A program made the translations under genes and the position numbers. 64,000 nucleotides of DNA, taken from assembly GCF_002001175.1 (NCBI RefSeq), contig NZ_MUNT01000002.1:1-64000 (forward strand), read 5' to 3'. Below the pieces are notes generated by a model, which did no database searches, had not been told where the DNA came from, and saw only the letters and a list, made by a program, of their open reading frames with translations. Source of the stretch: Rhodanobacter sp. C03. Lineage in GTDB: Bacteria > Pseudomonadota > Gammaproteobacteria > Xanthomonadales > Rhodanobacteraceae. Numbering within the stretch: position 1 is the first letter of the stretch; each line of letters opens with the position of its first letter. Shown one piece after another: positions 27,173-36,011 of the stretch.

Positions 27173-29749
27173 ATGAGCCACGACGATCTCACCAAGCACA
27201 CACCCTTCATGCGCCAGTACCTGTCGGCCAAGGCCGAACATCCGGAGGTACTGCTGTTCTTCCGCATGGGCGACTTCTACGAGTTGTTCTACGAAGATGC
27301 ACGCAAGGCGGCGCGACTACTCGACATCACGCTGACCCAGCGCGGGCAGTCGGCTGGCGCGCCGATTCCGATGGCCGGTGTGCCGTATCACGCGGCGGAG
27401 AATTACCTGGCGCGGCTGGTGCGCCTCGGCGAGTCGGTGGCAATCTGCGAACAGATCGGCGACCCGGCATTGGCCAAGGGCATCGTCGAGCGCAAGGTGG
27501 TGCGCATCGTCACGCCAGGCACGGTGACCGATGCAGCGCTGCTGGAAGAACGTCGCGACAACCTGCTGCTGGCGATCGCCGCAGGAGCGAATGGTACGTA
27601 CGGCTTGGCTTGGGTCGACCTCTCCAGCGGCCGCTTCCTGCTCAACGAAGTACCGCATGCCGAAGCGCTGGCGGCTGAACTGGCCCGGCTACAACCGGCC
27701 GAAACCCTGGTCGACGAAAGTGTCGCCTGGCCGAAACTGGTCAGCAACCTGCCCGGCCTGCGCAAGCGGCCGCCGTGGCACTTCGACAGCGATGCGGCGA
27801 AACGTGAGCTCAACCGCTTCTTCGGCACCCGCGACCTCGGCGGCTTCGGCATGGACAACCTGCCGCTCGCCACGGCCGCAGCCGGTTGCCTGCTCGGCTA
27901 TGTCGAGGAAACCCAGAAGAGTGCGCTGCCGCACCTCACCGGCATGGCGGTGGAAAGTGCCAGCGAAACGATCGCGCTGGATGCCGCGACGCGCCGCAAT
28001 CTGGAACTGGACACCCATCCCAGCGGCCGCACCGAACACACCCTGCTCGGCGTGCTCGACGAAACGGTGACGCCGATGGGCGCGCGCCTGCTGCGCCGCT
28101 GGCTGAATCGACCCCTGCGCTCGCGCGAGCTGCTGCGCCAACGCCATCAGGCGATCGGTACGCTGATCGACAGTCGTCGCTACGAATCATTGCGTGAACA
28201 GCTGCGCGGCATCGGCGACCTGGAACGCATCCTCGCCCGCGTCGCATTGCGCTCGGCACGACCGCGCGACCTGTCCACGTTGCGCGATGGCCTCGCCGCC
28301 GCACCGATATTGCGCGAACAGATCGCCTCGCTGGACAGTCCGCTGCTGCACGCGTTGGTCGAGCGCATCGGCGATCACGCCGACAGCGCCGCCCTGCTCG
28401 CTCGCGCCATCGTGGCGCAACCGCCGGTACTGCAACGCGACGGCGGCGTGGTCGCCGACGGCTACGACACGGAACTCGACGAGCTGCGCCGACTGTCCAC
28501 CCATGCCGACCAGTATCTGGTCGAGCTGGAGGAGCGCGAGAAAGCCGCCAGCGGCATCAATACCCTGAAGGTCGGCTACAACCGTGTGCATGGTTACTAC
28601 ATCGAGATCAGCAAGGGCCAGTCCGACAAGGCACCCACGCATTACACGCGCCGGCAGACGACAAAGAATGCCGAGCGTTACATCACCGAAGAACTGAAGA
28701 CATTCGAGGACAAGGTGCTGTCGGCGAAGGAACGCTCGCTGATGCGCGAACGCGCGCTATATGAGGCCTTGCTCGACACGCTGACCAAGAAACTCGAACC
28801 GCTGAAAGCCGCTGCTGCCGCGATGGCCGAACTCGACGTGCTCGCCACGCTGGCAGAACGCGCCGAAGCGCTGGACTGGGCGGCACCTGAACTCACCGAC
28901 GAACCCGGCATCGCGATCGAGCGCGGCCGTCATCCGGTTGTCGAGAAAGTCCGCGACGAACCGTTCGAGCCGAACGACCTCGCACTTGGCGACGCGCGCC
29001 GCATGCTGGTAATCACCGGCCCGAACATGGGCGGCAAATCCACTTACATGCGGCAGAATGCGCTGATCGTGCTGCTCGCACATATCGGCAGCTACGTACC
29101 CGCATCACGCGCAGTAATCGGCCCGATCGACCGCATCTTCACCCGCATCGGCGCCGGCGATGACCTGTCACGGGGCCAGTCCACCTTCATGGTGGAAATG
29201 AGCGAGACCGCGAACATCCTGCACAACGCCACCGAACACAGCCTGGTGCTGATGGACGAAGTCGGCCGTGGCACCAGCACCTATGACGGTCTGTCGCTGG
29301 CACGCGCCGCCGCCGTGCATCTGGCACGCAACAGCCGCGCCTATACCTTGTTCGCGACGCACTACTTCGAACTGACCGAACTGGCCAGCGAGTTTCCGAC
29401 CATCGCCAACGTGCATCTGGACGCGGTCGAATACGGCGAACAACTGGTGTTCATGCATGCGGTGAAGGACGGCCCGGCGAACCGCAGCTTCGGACTGCAG
29501 GTAGCCGCACTGGCCGGCCTGCCAAAATCGGTGATCGCCGACGCACGACGCACGCTGGCCGAGCTGGAACGCGGCATGCACAACCATGCATCGGCCGCCA
29601 AACCTGCCGCAGAATCCTCACCGCAACTGGGTCTGTTTGCCCCCGCGCAACCGTCCGCAGCAGAACGCGCGCTGGACGAAATCGACCCGGACACGTTGAC
29701 TCCGCGCGAAGCGCTGGAAGCACTCTATCGTCTGAAATCGCTGCCTTGA
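27173..29749 (+). CDS. mutS: DNA mismatch repair protein MutS
   Basis: An 858-residue mismatch sensor. The mismatch-contacting FYE motif is in [12 protein letters not shown]. The ATPase has Walker [12 protein letters not shown], then [14 protein letters not shown], Walker [17 protein letters not shown] and the H-loop [10 protein letters not shown]. The C-terminal region after about residue 780 carries the variable linker and the tetramerisation tail ([22 protein letters not shown]). The start [13 protein letters not shown] at 27173 is chosen by family; the longer frame adds 21 unconserved residues. It is divergent from pncC with an 89-nt gap that must hold both promoters. Confidence 0.97.
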   Translation: MSHDDLTKHTPFMRQYLSAKAEHPEVLLFFRMGDFYELFYEDARKAARLLDITLTQRGQSAGAPIPMAGVPYHAAENYLARLVRLGESVAICEQIGDPALAKGIVERKVVRIVTPGTVTDAALLEERRDNLLLAIAAGANGTYGLAWVDLSSGRFLLNEVPHAEALAAELARLQPAETLVDESVAWPKLVSNLPGLRKRPPWHFDSDAAKRELNRFFGTRDLGGFGMDNLPLATAAAGCLLGYVEETQKSALPHLTGMAVESASETIALDAATRRNLELDTHPSGRTEHTLLGVLDETVTPMGARLLRRWLNRPLRSRELLRQRHQAIGTLIDSRRYESLREQLRGIGDLERILARVALRSARPRDLSTLRDGLAAAPILREQIASLDSPLLHALVERIGDHADSAALLARAIVAQPPVLQRDGGVVADGYDTELDELRRLSTHADQYLVELEEREKAASGINTLKVGYNRVHGYYIEISKGQSDKAPTHYTRRQTTKNAERYITEELKTFEDKVLSAKERSLMRERALYEALLDTLTKKLEPLKAAAAAMAELDVLATLAERAEALDWAAPELTDEPGIAIERGRHPVVEKVRDEPFEPNDLALGDARRMLVITGPNMGGKSTYMRQNALIVLLAHIGSYVPASRAVIGPIDRIFTRIGAGDDLSRGQSTFMVEMSETANILHNATEHSLVLMDEVGRGTSTYDGLSLARAAAVHLARNSRAYTLFATHYFELTELASEFPTIANVHLDAVEYGEQLVFMHAVKDGPANRSFGLQVAALAGLPKSVIADARRTLAELERGMHNHASAAKPAAESSPQLGLFAPAQPSAAERALDEIDPDTLTPREALEALYRLKSLP

Positions 29750-29817
29750 ATGCGCACGCAGTAATGACGCGATGGCTTCGCATATCACGCAAACCTGTCT
29801 CGCCAGATAAAAACTGA

Positions 29818-30765
29818 CTAGGGTGACGGGTCAGGCGATTCGTCGCCTGCCGCACCCATCTCATGCGAGTGGATAAAGGTCAGCACATCGTCCAGCGTCG
29901 GTGCCTGCCCGCGTAACGGTCGTGACATCGAGAACAGCAGGTCCGAGTGACCGACACCCGGGTAGAGCTTCAAGGTCACGTCCTCGTGCTGCGCCTGCAT
30001 CGCATGCGCCAGTGACTTGCTGTTCGATGGATCGACTTCATGATCGGCCGTCCCGTGCAATAACAGCATCGGCGATTCGGCGCCATGCACGAACGAAACG
30101 GGTTGTGCGCGCTGCTGCTCGGCCGGTGTCTTGCCGAACATGCCGAGCATGTCCTTTTCCTTCGCCGCGATCGGCACGAAGTCATAGACGCCGGCCAGGC
30201 CGATGAATCCAGCGAGATCGCGTGGTTGCATGCCGTATGCCTGCAGCCACACCGGATCGGTGGCCAGCAGTGCGGCGATCTGGCCACCAGCCGAATGCCC
30301 CATCACAAAGATATCCTGCGGATCGCCACCGATCTGCGTGGCGTGCTCGTGTGTCCATGCCACGGCGCGCGCGGCGTCATGCATGAAGCCATCCATTTTC
30401 ACCGTGGGGTATTTGCGATAATCCGGAATCACCACGGTCACGCCGCGAGCGGCCAGCGCGGTACCGGTAAACCGGTACCACTGGCGCTTGCCATGCGTCC
30501 AGTCGCCGCCATAGAAAAACACCACGATGGGCGCATGTTGCGCATGGGCAGGACGATAGATGTCCAGCGCCAGATGATGCTGTGCGTCGAACACAACATG
30601 GCGCTCGACAACGATGCCCTTATGTTCGTCGGTGGTATTGAGCGCAGCAAACAGGCTGCCGTGGCAGCCGCTCAACAGCAGTACGCCGCCGAGCATCAGT
30701 GACAGCAACAGACCGCTTGTCCGACGTGTACTCAAACGAAATCCCGGGTTTCGGTGACCCTTCAA
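29818..30765 (-). CDS. Alpha/beta-hydrolase lipoprotein (carboxylesterase-like)
   Basis: About 315 residues. An N-terminal signal ends in the lipobox LLLSGC, so it is probably a membrane-anchored lipoprotein. The hydrolase fold is of the BD-FAE/acetyl-esterase type: oxyanion region VFFYGGDWTHGKR, nucleophile elbow GHSAGGQIA, acid in LHGTADHEVDPSNS and catalytic histidine in YPGVGHSDLLF. The substrate is unknown, probably a small acyl ester. There is no ATG near the lipobox; two adjacent TTG codons (30768 and 30765) follow AGGAGG, and the second has the better spacing of six. That AGGAGG lies inside a perfect hairpin, suggesting control of translation. Confidence 0.8.
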   Translation of the reverse strand: MKGHRNPGFRLSTRRTSGLLLSLMLGGVLLLSGCHGSLFAALNTTDEHKGIVVERHVVFDAQHHLALDIYRPAHAQHAPIVVFFYGGDWTHGKRQWYRFTGTALAARGVTVVIPDYRKYPTVKMDGFMHDAARAVAWTHEHATQIGGDPQDIFVMGHSAGGQIAALLATDPVWLQAYGMQPRDLAGFIGLAGVYDFVPIAAKEKDMLGMFGKTPAEQQRAQPVSFVHGAESPMLLLHGTADHEVDPSNSKSLAHAMQAQHEDVTLKLYPGVGHSDLLFSMSRPLRGQAPTLDDVLTFIHSHEMGAAGDESPDPSP

Positions 30766-30768
30766 CAA

Positions 30769-30798
30769 GAGCCTCCTCGTGCGGACACGAGGAGGCTC
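30769..30798 (-). promoter_or_regulatory. Perfect 13-bp hairpin holding the esterase Shine-Dalgarno
   Basis: Arms GAGCCTCCTCGTG and CACGAGGAGGCTC with a four-base loop. On the minus strand the 3' arm contains AGGAGG, ending 3 or 6 nt before the TTG start codons of the esterase gene. It also lies 42 nt after the stop of the upstream gene, so it may double as a terminator, although the following CTTGTTG is a poor U tract. Confidence 0.65.
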
Positions 30799-30839
30799 GG
30801 AACAGCAGGTAAGGCTACGCGTCTTCTTACGTCAGCGGA

Positions 30840-31202
30840 TCAACCCTTCTTGCGCTGCCGATGAATGCGACGGCTGTCGTGGTTCTCGGACTTGTTGAGA
30901 TTGTGCTGCTCCGCCTTGGTGAGATGGCCGTTGTGCTTGGCCTCGTCTGCGCTTTCGCGCTGGGCGATATTGGAGTCCTGCTTTTCGTCGCGCGCTTCCT
31001 GCTTGGCGTTGATCTGGCCGTCTTTCACGCCGTTCTGGATACGGTTCTGCTGGTTGTCCAGGCGATTGTTGACTTCATTGACGCGCGGATGACCCGGCAC
31101 ATCGGTCTGCGGCGCGGCTTGAGCCATTACGGCACCAGAAGCGAATGCGGCGGATACCAGCAGGCCCATCAGGCTGAAGCGGAACGTCGTCTTTGTATTC
31201 AT
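30840..31202 (-). CDS. Exported small polar repeat protein
   Basis: A 120-residue protein with a signal peptide (LLVSAAFASGAVMAQA). The mature part is very polar, Asn/Gln/Lys rich, and contains two copies of a short pattern (RIQNGVKDGQINAKQEARDE and ESADEAKHNGHLTKAEQHNL) ending SRRIHRQRKK. The same pattern occurs in many small periplasmic hypothetical proteins of Xanthomonadales and Burkholderiales, with no known role. MNTKTTFRF at 31202 is the start with the standard signal layout. Confidence 0.7.
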   Translation of the reverse strand: MNTKTTFRFSLMGLLVSAAFASGAVMAQAAPQTDVPGHPRVNEVNNRLDNQQNRIQNGVKDGQINAKQEARDEKQDSNIAQRESADEAKHNGHLTKAEQHNLNKSENHDSRRIHRQRKKG

Positions 31203-31601
31203 GAGTAACACCCTCGTTCATGTTAATTGGCAGGATTGGACATGCATCGAAGAGAACTGCACCGGTGCCACAGGGAAAATATGGCATCCGTGTACCTTGA
31301 CCGACACCCGCACGCTGAATCATCGCGATCGAAATATTCAGGCCCCCTTCCCCCGCGTTGTTCCAGACCATCGTCGGTTGGCTGGCACAGTGCGAGGAAC
31401 GGCATGGACACGAATCACGTTGACAGTCGGTGCAACTGTCCAGGCATCTGTTCAGCCATCGTTGCAGCTCGCGCTCCTGCTGACCGGAGCTGAAAGTGAG
31501 CTTCCGATAGTCGCTGGCTATCGGAAGCATCCACACAATCAAATTCCCTCGATGCATTCCTGGGCGTAGCCTGCGGAAGTCCCCCCGAGCAAGAGCCGCC
31601 C
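31203..31601. other. Intergenic region upstream of the catalase gene
   Basis: About 400 bases between divergent genes; it should carry both promoters. The only clear structure is the inverted repeat at 31500-31528. Small ORFs here look spurious. Confidence 0.4.
31500..31528. promoter_or_regulatory. Inverted repeat in the catalase leader
   Basis: Perfect 11-base arms GCTTCCGATAG and CTATCGGAAGC with spacer TCGCTGG, 73 nt before the catalase ATG. Candidate binding site for a peroxide regulator or a leader hairpin; the sequence does not obviously match OxyR or Fur consensus. Confidence 0.5.
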
Positions 31602-33044
31602 ATGAGCCATGATCGCAAGACCTTGACCACCGATGCCGGCGCGCCGCTGGCCGACAACCAGAACAGCCTCACCGCCGGCCCGCGCGGCCCGCTGCTGGTG
31701 CAGGACCATCAACTGTTCGAGAAGCACGCGCACTTCAACCGCGAGCGCATTCCCGAACGCGTCGTGCATGCCAAGGCCTCGGCCGCGTTCGGCACATTGA
31801 CGATCACCCACGACATCACGAAGTACACCCGGGCCAAGCTGTTCAAGCCGGGCACGCAGACGCCGATGCTGGCGCGCTTCTCCACCGTCGCTGGCGAGCG
31901 CGGCGCAGCGGATGCCGAGCGCGACGTGCGTGGTTTCGCGCTGAAGTTCTATACCGGGGAAGGCAATTGGGATCTGGTCGGCAACAACACGCCAGTGTTC
32001 TTCATCCGCGATCCGTACAAGTTCCCCGACTTCATCCACACGCAGAAGCGTGACCCGCGCAGCAACATGCGCAGTGCCACCGCGATGTGGGACTACTGGT
32101 CGCTGTCGCCCGAATCGCTGCATCAGGTCACCACCTTGATGAGCGACCGCGGCATCCCGGCCAGCCTGCGCCACATGCATGGCTTCGGCAGCCATACCTA
32201 CAGCTTCTGGAACGACGCCGGCGAGCGTTACTGGGTGAAGTTCCACTTCAAGACCCAGCAAGGCATCAAGAACATCACCAATGCCGAGTCGGCCAAGCTG
32301 ATCGGCGAGGACCGCGAATCACACCAGCGTGATCTGTACGAAGCGATCGAGCGCAAGGATTTCCCGAAGTGGACGCTGTACGTGCAGATCATGCCGGAGG
32401 CCGACGCGGAGAAGACCTCGTACAACCCGTTCGACCTGACCAAGGTCTGGCCGCACAAGGACTACCCGCTGATCGAAGTCGGCGTGATGGAACTCAACCG
32501 CAATCCGGACAATTACTTTGCCCAGGTCGAGCAGTCGAGCTTCTCGCCGGCCAACGTGGTGCCCGGCATCGGCTTCAGCCCGGACAAGGTGCTGCAGTTC
32601 CGCATCTTCTCCTACGCCGATGCGGCGCGTTACCGACTTGGCGCGAACCATGACCAACTACCGGTGAACCAGCCGCGCTGCCCGGTGCACAACTACGCGC
32701 GTGACGGATCGATGCGCTACGGCGACAACGGCGGCGGCAGCGTGAACTACGAGCCGAACTCGTTCGGCGGCCCGGTCGAGGATCCGTCGGTGAAGGAACC
32801 GCCGCTGAAGATCTCCGGTGATGCCGACCGCTATGACCACCGAGTCGGCAACGACGACTACACCCAGCCTGGCGATCTGTTCCGCTTGATGAGCGCGGAT
32901 CAGAAGCAGCAGCTGTTCGGAAATATCGCCGCCGCGATGCAGGGCGTGCCGGAGGAAATCGTGCGTCGCCAGCTTGGTCACTTCGCCAAGGCCGATCCGG
33001 CGTACGCCGCTGGCGTGGCTAAAGCACTCGGCATCCAGGTTTGA
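31602..33044 (+). CDS. katA: Monofunctional heme catalase
   Basis: A 480-residue small-subunit catalase that dismutates hydrogen peroxide. It has the catalytic histidine in [14 protein letters not shown] (H56), the distal asparagine in [24 protein letters not shown], and the proximal heme tyrosine in [21 protein letters not shown]. Its size fits clade 3 catalases that bind NADPH. CAAGAG precedes the ATG. A perfect inverted repeat lies in the leader and a 15-bp hairpin downstream. The symbol katA is by family type; other cat/kat names are possible. Confidence 0.93.
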   Translation: MSHDRKTLTTDAGAPLADNQNSLTAGPRGPLLVQDHQLFEKHAHFNRERIPERVVHAKASAAFGTLTITHDITKYTRAKLFKPGTQTPMLARFSTVAGERGAADAERDVRGFALKFYTGEGNWDLVGNNTPVFFIRDPYKFPDFIHTQKRDPRSNMRSATAMWDYWSLSPESLHQVTTLMSDRGIPASLRHMHGFGSHTYSFWNDAGERYWVKFHFKTQQGIKNITNAESAKLIGEDRESHQRDLYEAIERKDFPKWTLYVQIMPEADAEKTSYNPFDLTKVWPHKDYPLIEVGVMELNRNPDNYFAQVEQSSFSPANVVPGIGFSPDKVLQFRIFSYADAARYRLGANHDQLPVNQPRCPVHNYARDGSMRYGDNGGGSVNYEPNSFGGPVEDPSVKEPPLKISGDADRYDHRVGNDDYTQPGDLFRLMSADQKQQLFGNIAAAMQGVPEEIVRRQLGHFAKADPAYAAGVAKALGIQV

Positions 33045-33080
33045 AGTAGCTGCACAGCTGACCCTGTCTGCACCGGGCCG

Positions 33081-33116
33081 GGTGTCTGCGATCCGTGAGG
33101 GCGGATCGCAGACACC
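33081..33116. terminator. Perfect 15-bp hairpin between convergent genes
   Basis: Arms GGTGTCTGCGATCCG and its exact complement with a six-base loop TGAGGG, 36 nt after the catalase stop. It lacks a clear T tract but is well placed to end transcription from both sides. Confidence 0.6.
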
Positions 33117-33139
33117 GCATGGAATCGTCTGCGACGTGC

Positions 33140-33706
33140 TCAGGCGGCGAGACCGGGCATGGTCACCGGCTCAAGATGACTGGGCACGAGTGATGGCAGG
33201 ACGACCACCTCCGGCGCTGCAACGCGTGCTGCCAGTCGTCCCGAGCAGACCAGCTGATGGATGCACGCGGACACTTCGGCGCGACCGAACGGTTTCTTGA
33301 TGAAGTCATCGGCACCAAAGCGCTGCACGTAGAACTGCTCGGTCGCCTGCGGGTTGCCGCTGATCATCACGATCGGAATGTGCCGGGTCAGTTCGTCATG
33401 GCGCAAGGCGCGCAGCACCGCGAAACCGTTGATGCCGGGCAGCACGATGTCCAGGAAGATCAGCGCCGGCAGTTCACTGCGCGCCAGCTCGATCGCGCTT
33501 TCGCCATCGAGTGCCTTGGTCACGTGGTAACCATCCTGACCCAGCATCTTGCCCAGCACAGCGCAGATGGTGGGTGAATCGTCGACCACCAGCATGCGTG
33601 CAGCGGAGGTCGTCTGCAGTTGCAACTGCGCTCGCTGCTCATCACTGCCGCCACCAAGCAGACGCTTGAAGAAGCCGATGCCGTTCCTCAATGCGAGTCC
33701 GTCCAT
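33140..33706 (-). CDS. CheY-like response regulator (PilG/PilH type)
   Basis: A 188-residue single-receiver protein. The acidic pocket VVDDSPTICAVLGKM, phospho-acceptor D86 in LIFLDIVLPGINGF, the conserved Thr/Ser region IVMISGN and the lysine in FIKKPFG are all present. About 35 residues precede the receiver and about 40 follow it, without an output domain. It is very similar to the regulator at 34219-34809 across the receiver (for example RHIPIVMISGN followed by QATEQFYVQRFGADDF), so the two are recent duplicates separated by hslR. Similarity to PilG/PilH suggests a role in twitching or chemotaxis-like signalling, but no kinase gene is nearby. Confidence 0.85.
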   Translation of the reverse strand: MDGLALRNGIGFFKRLLGGGSDEQRAQLQLQTTSAARMLVVDDSPTICAVLGKMLGQDGYHVTKALDGESAIELARSELPALIFLDIVLPGINGFAVLRALRHDELTRHIPIVMISGNPQATEQFYVQRFGADDFIKKPFGRAEVSACIHQLVCSGRLAARVAAPEVVVLPSLVPSHLEPVTMPGLAA

Positions 33707-33804
33707 ACCAGCTCCCGGGTCGTGGGAGGCCGCGCCATCAGTGCGACCCCGTGGATTTGCGCCGATGTTGCTGCAGATCCGGCCGATATTCTGGGATGCA
33801 CTGC

Positions 33805-34179
33805 TCAGCGTGAGTCTTTCATCTGGCGCAATTGACGACGCGCATGCTTGTCCGGGCGCTTGACCGGACCACTAGCTCCGAGCAGCTGGCGCCGCTCGCG
33901 TGCGACTTCACGAGCCACACGGCTAGGTTCGGTTTCGCGATACAGCGCCTGCGCCGCGCTGGCCGGGCCGCGCTTGTCGGACAAGGCCAGCACCTCGACT
34001 TCCAGCCGCTCCTCGCCACGGCTGATCTTCAAATGGTCGCCGACGTGCAGCAGCTTCGCCGGTTTGCAGCCGGCATCGTTGACATCGATCTTGCCGCCGT
34101 CGACCGCCTGCTTGGCGAGGCTGCGCGTCTTGAAAAAGCGTGCGGCCCACAGCCACACGTCGACACGCAGCTCAGTCAT
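33805..34179 (-). CDS. hslR: S4-domain RNA-binding heat shock protein Hsp15
   Basis: A 124-residue protein of the Hsp15/HslR family, which binds 50S subunits carrying nascent chains after abortive translation and helps recycling. The N-terminal S4 domain is clear: VDVWLWAARFFKTRSLAKQAVDGGKIDVNDAGCKPAKLLHVGD. The C-terminal basic tail is typical. The start MTELRVDVWLW is preferred over the ATG at 34194. It lies between two duplicated response regulators on the same strand. Confidence 0.88.
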   Translation of the reverse strand: MTELRVDVWLWAARFFKTRSLAKQAVDGGKIDVNDAGCKPAKLLHVGDHLKISRGEERLEVEVLALSDKRGPASAAQALYRETEPSRVAREVARERRQLLGASGPVKRPDKHARRQLRQMKDSR

Positions 34180-34218
34180 CGAGGTAGCGTGCATGGCGCG
34201 TCCGGGCCGGCGAACGAC

Positions 34219-34809
34219 TCAGGAAGAACCGCCGGGCGGCAGGATCAGATCGTGCGGATCCGGCATCGCGATATCCGGAATCGCTGCATGCTCGGCGGCG
34301 CTGTGCTCAGGCTCTCCCGTCACCGTCTCCTGCGGCGCACGCTCACCCACCACCAGCCGACCGCTCTGGGTCAGGTGCTGGATGCGCGCAAATACCTCGC
34401 TGCGGCCGAACGGTTTCTTCATGAAATCGTCGGCGCCGAATCGCTGCACGTAGAACTGCTCGGTCGCCTGCAGGTTGCCGCTGATCATCACGATCGGGAT
34501 GTGTCGAGTCAGCGGGTCACGACGCAAGGCGCGCAGCACCGCGAAACCATTCATGCCGGGCATCACGATATCGAGAAAGATCAGGTCAGGGCATTCCTTG
34601 CGCGCCAGTTCGATCGCCGTCTCGCCATCCGGCGCCTTCAGTACTACCTGGTTGTCCTGGCTGAGCATCTTGCCGAGTACCGCGCGGATGGTGGCCGAGT
34701 CATCCACCACCAGTATCAAGGCGCCCTTGGGTACGCCACTGCGCGGCGCCGTACGGCGCTCGGCGGGATCGCTGCCGAAGAAGCGCTTGATCAGTTCAAA
34801 ACCTGCCAT
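34219..34809 (-). CDS. CheY-like response regulator (PilG/PilH type), paralogue
   Basis: A 196-residue single-receiver protein with phospho-acceptor D80 in LIFLDIVMPGMNGF, acidic pair in LVVDDSATIRAVLGKML and the lysine in FMKKPFG. An alanine- and proline-rich tail of about 50 residues (EPEHSAAEHAAIPDIAMPDPHD) follows the receiver. The receiver is strikingly similar to that of the 33140-33706 gene. It starts with MAGFELIKRFFG, also echoed in the paralogue (GFFKRLLGG). The two probably share or compete for one kinase encoded elsewhere. Confidence 0.85.
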   Translation of the reverse strand: MAGFELIKRFFGSDPAERRTAPRSGVPKGALILVVDDSATIRAVLGKMLSQDNQVVLKAPDGETAIELARKECPDLIFLDIVMPGMNGFAVLRALRRDPLTRHIPIVMISGNLQATEQFYVQRFGADDFMKKPFGRSEVFARIQHLTQSGRLVVGERAPQETVTGEPEHSAAEHAAIPDIAMPDPHDLILPPGGSS

Positions 34810-34887
34810 GACAGGATCCCCTTATCCGTTCATGAGTTGCCGATTAGTCTCGGCGCAGCGGCGATCCAGCGCAAGCCGGCATGGTTC

Positions 34888-35802
34888 CTACCCCAGCAGC
34901 AGATTGCCCAGTGGCACGGTGATCAACGACAGCACGATGCCGGCACCCAGCACAGTATTCGCCAGAGACGGCTCCAGTTCGTATTCATCGGCCAGGATCG
35001 CTGCGGAAACCATCGGCGCCATCGCTGCCTGCAGCACGCCAACGGTGAGTACCAGCCCGCCCACACCGGCTGCCATGCCCATCGCCCAGCACAGCAATGG
35101 TGCCAGCAGCAGCTTCCAGCCGAGTCCCCAACCGGCCGCGCCGAGCTGGCGATTGCCGGGGTGGAACTTGAACTGCAGTCCGACCGAGAACAGCGCCAGC
35201 GGCGTCAGCGTGACGCCGATCGGCGCAAACACCCCATGCAGCAGTGCCGGCCAGCCACCGAGCAGACCCACGATGATGCCCACCACCAGCGCGATGAAAG
35301 CCGGGAATGTGGCGATGCGCCTGGCGATCAGCCGCGGCTGTGGAGCACGCCCGGAATAGATCGAAGCCACCACGATGCCGGCCGAGGCCAGCACCGGAAA
35401 CGCGCCGATCTGGTCGGCCACCACCGCCAGTGCCAAGCCCGGCTTGCCATGCAACGCCTCAATCAACGGATAACCCATGTAAGCGGTATTGCCCAGGCCG
35501 CAGACCAGGATCAGCGCGCCGGTGCGCTGCCGCGACCAGCCCAGCCGCGGGCCGAGCAGGCCGAACAGCAGCCAGGCACCGCCGAACGTGAGCCACATCG
35601 CTGCCACCGGAAACCACAGCTGCGGATCGAACTTCACCGCAGGGATCAGATCCAGCACCAGCGCCGGCAGCGCCACGTTGATCACCCACCAGTTGATCCC
35701 CGCCACGATGCCCGCCGGCGGCTGCGCAAAGCGCGCCACCAGCACGCCCAGGATCAGACAGACGAACAGCAGCAACATCGCGCTCATCGGATGGCGGCAC
35801 AT
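34888..35802 (-). CDS. AEC-family (auxin efflux carrier-like) transporter
   Basis: A 304-residue inner-membrane protein with about ten hydrophobic segments, typical of the AEC/MdcF family of small organic anion or malonate-type carriers. Family features include NVALPALVLDLIP near residue 42, CGLGNTAYMGYPLIEALHG (the NTGF-like motif before the central helix) and AAMAPMVSAAILADEY in the second half, followed by the closing helix IVLSLITVPLGNLLL. The substrate is unknown. GGAG lies 10 nt before the ATG at 35802; MSAMLLL at 35787 is an alternative start. Confidence 0.82.
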   Translation of the reverse strand: MCRHPMSAMLLLFVCLILGVLVARFAQPPAGIVAGINWWVINVALPALVLDLIPAVKFDPQLWFPVAAMWLTFGGAWLLFGLLGPRLGWSRQRTGALILVCGLGNTAYMGYPLIEALHGKPGLALAVVADQIGAFPVLASAGIVVASIYSGRAPQPRLIARRIATFPAFIALVVGIIVGLLGGWPALLHGVFAPIGVTLTPLALFSVGLQFKFHPGNRQLGAAGWGLGWKLLLAPLLCWAMGMAAGVGGLVLTVGVLQAAMAPMVSAAILADEYELEPSLANTVLGAGIVLSLITVPLGNLLLG

Positions 35803-35875
35803 GGGAAAGGCGCTCCATTAGACGCGATGGCGCTTCCATCCGAAAGCAGCGTGGCATGCCTCCTGCCGGCCCTGC

Positions 35876-35937
35876 AGGAGCGGCTTCAGCCGCGACCGCA
35901 ATCTGCCGCGGCCCGAGTCGCGGCTGAAGCCGCTCCT
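35876..35937. repeat. Inverted pair of REP elements (REPIN-like)
   Basis: The two copies are AGGAGCGGCTTCAGCCGCGA plus one base and its exact reverse complement, 20 bases apart. Each copy contains the small hairpin CGGCTTCAGCCG, and the pair can fold into one long hairpin. A second pair occurs at 60775-60857. The family is typical of repeats spread through Xanthomonadales and Pseudomonas genomes. Confidence 0.85.
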
Positions 35938-36011
35938 ACAACGATCGGGAAAAATCCCGGCATTCGAGGTGCCTTCAGGGATAATCGCTGCCTGTCTCTA
36001 ACCGTCTGCCC

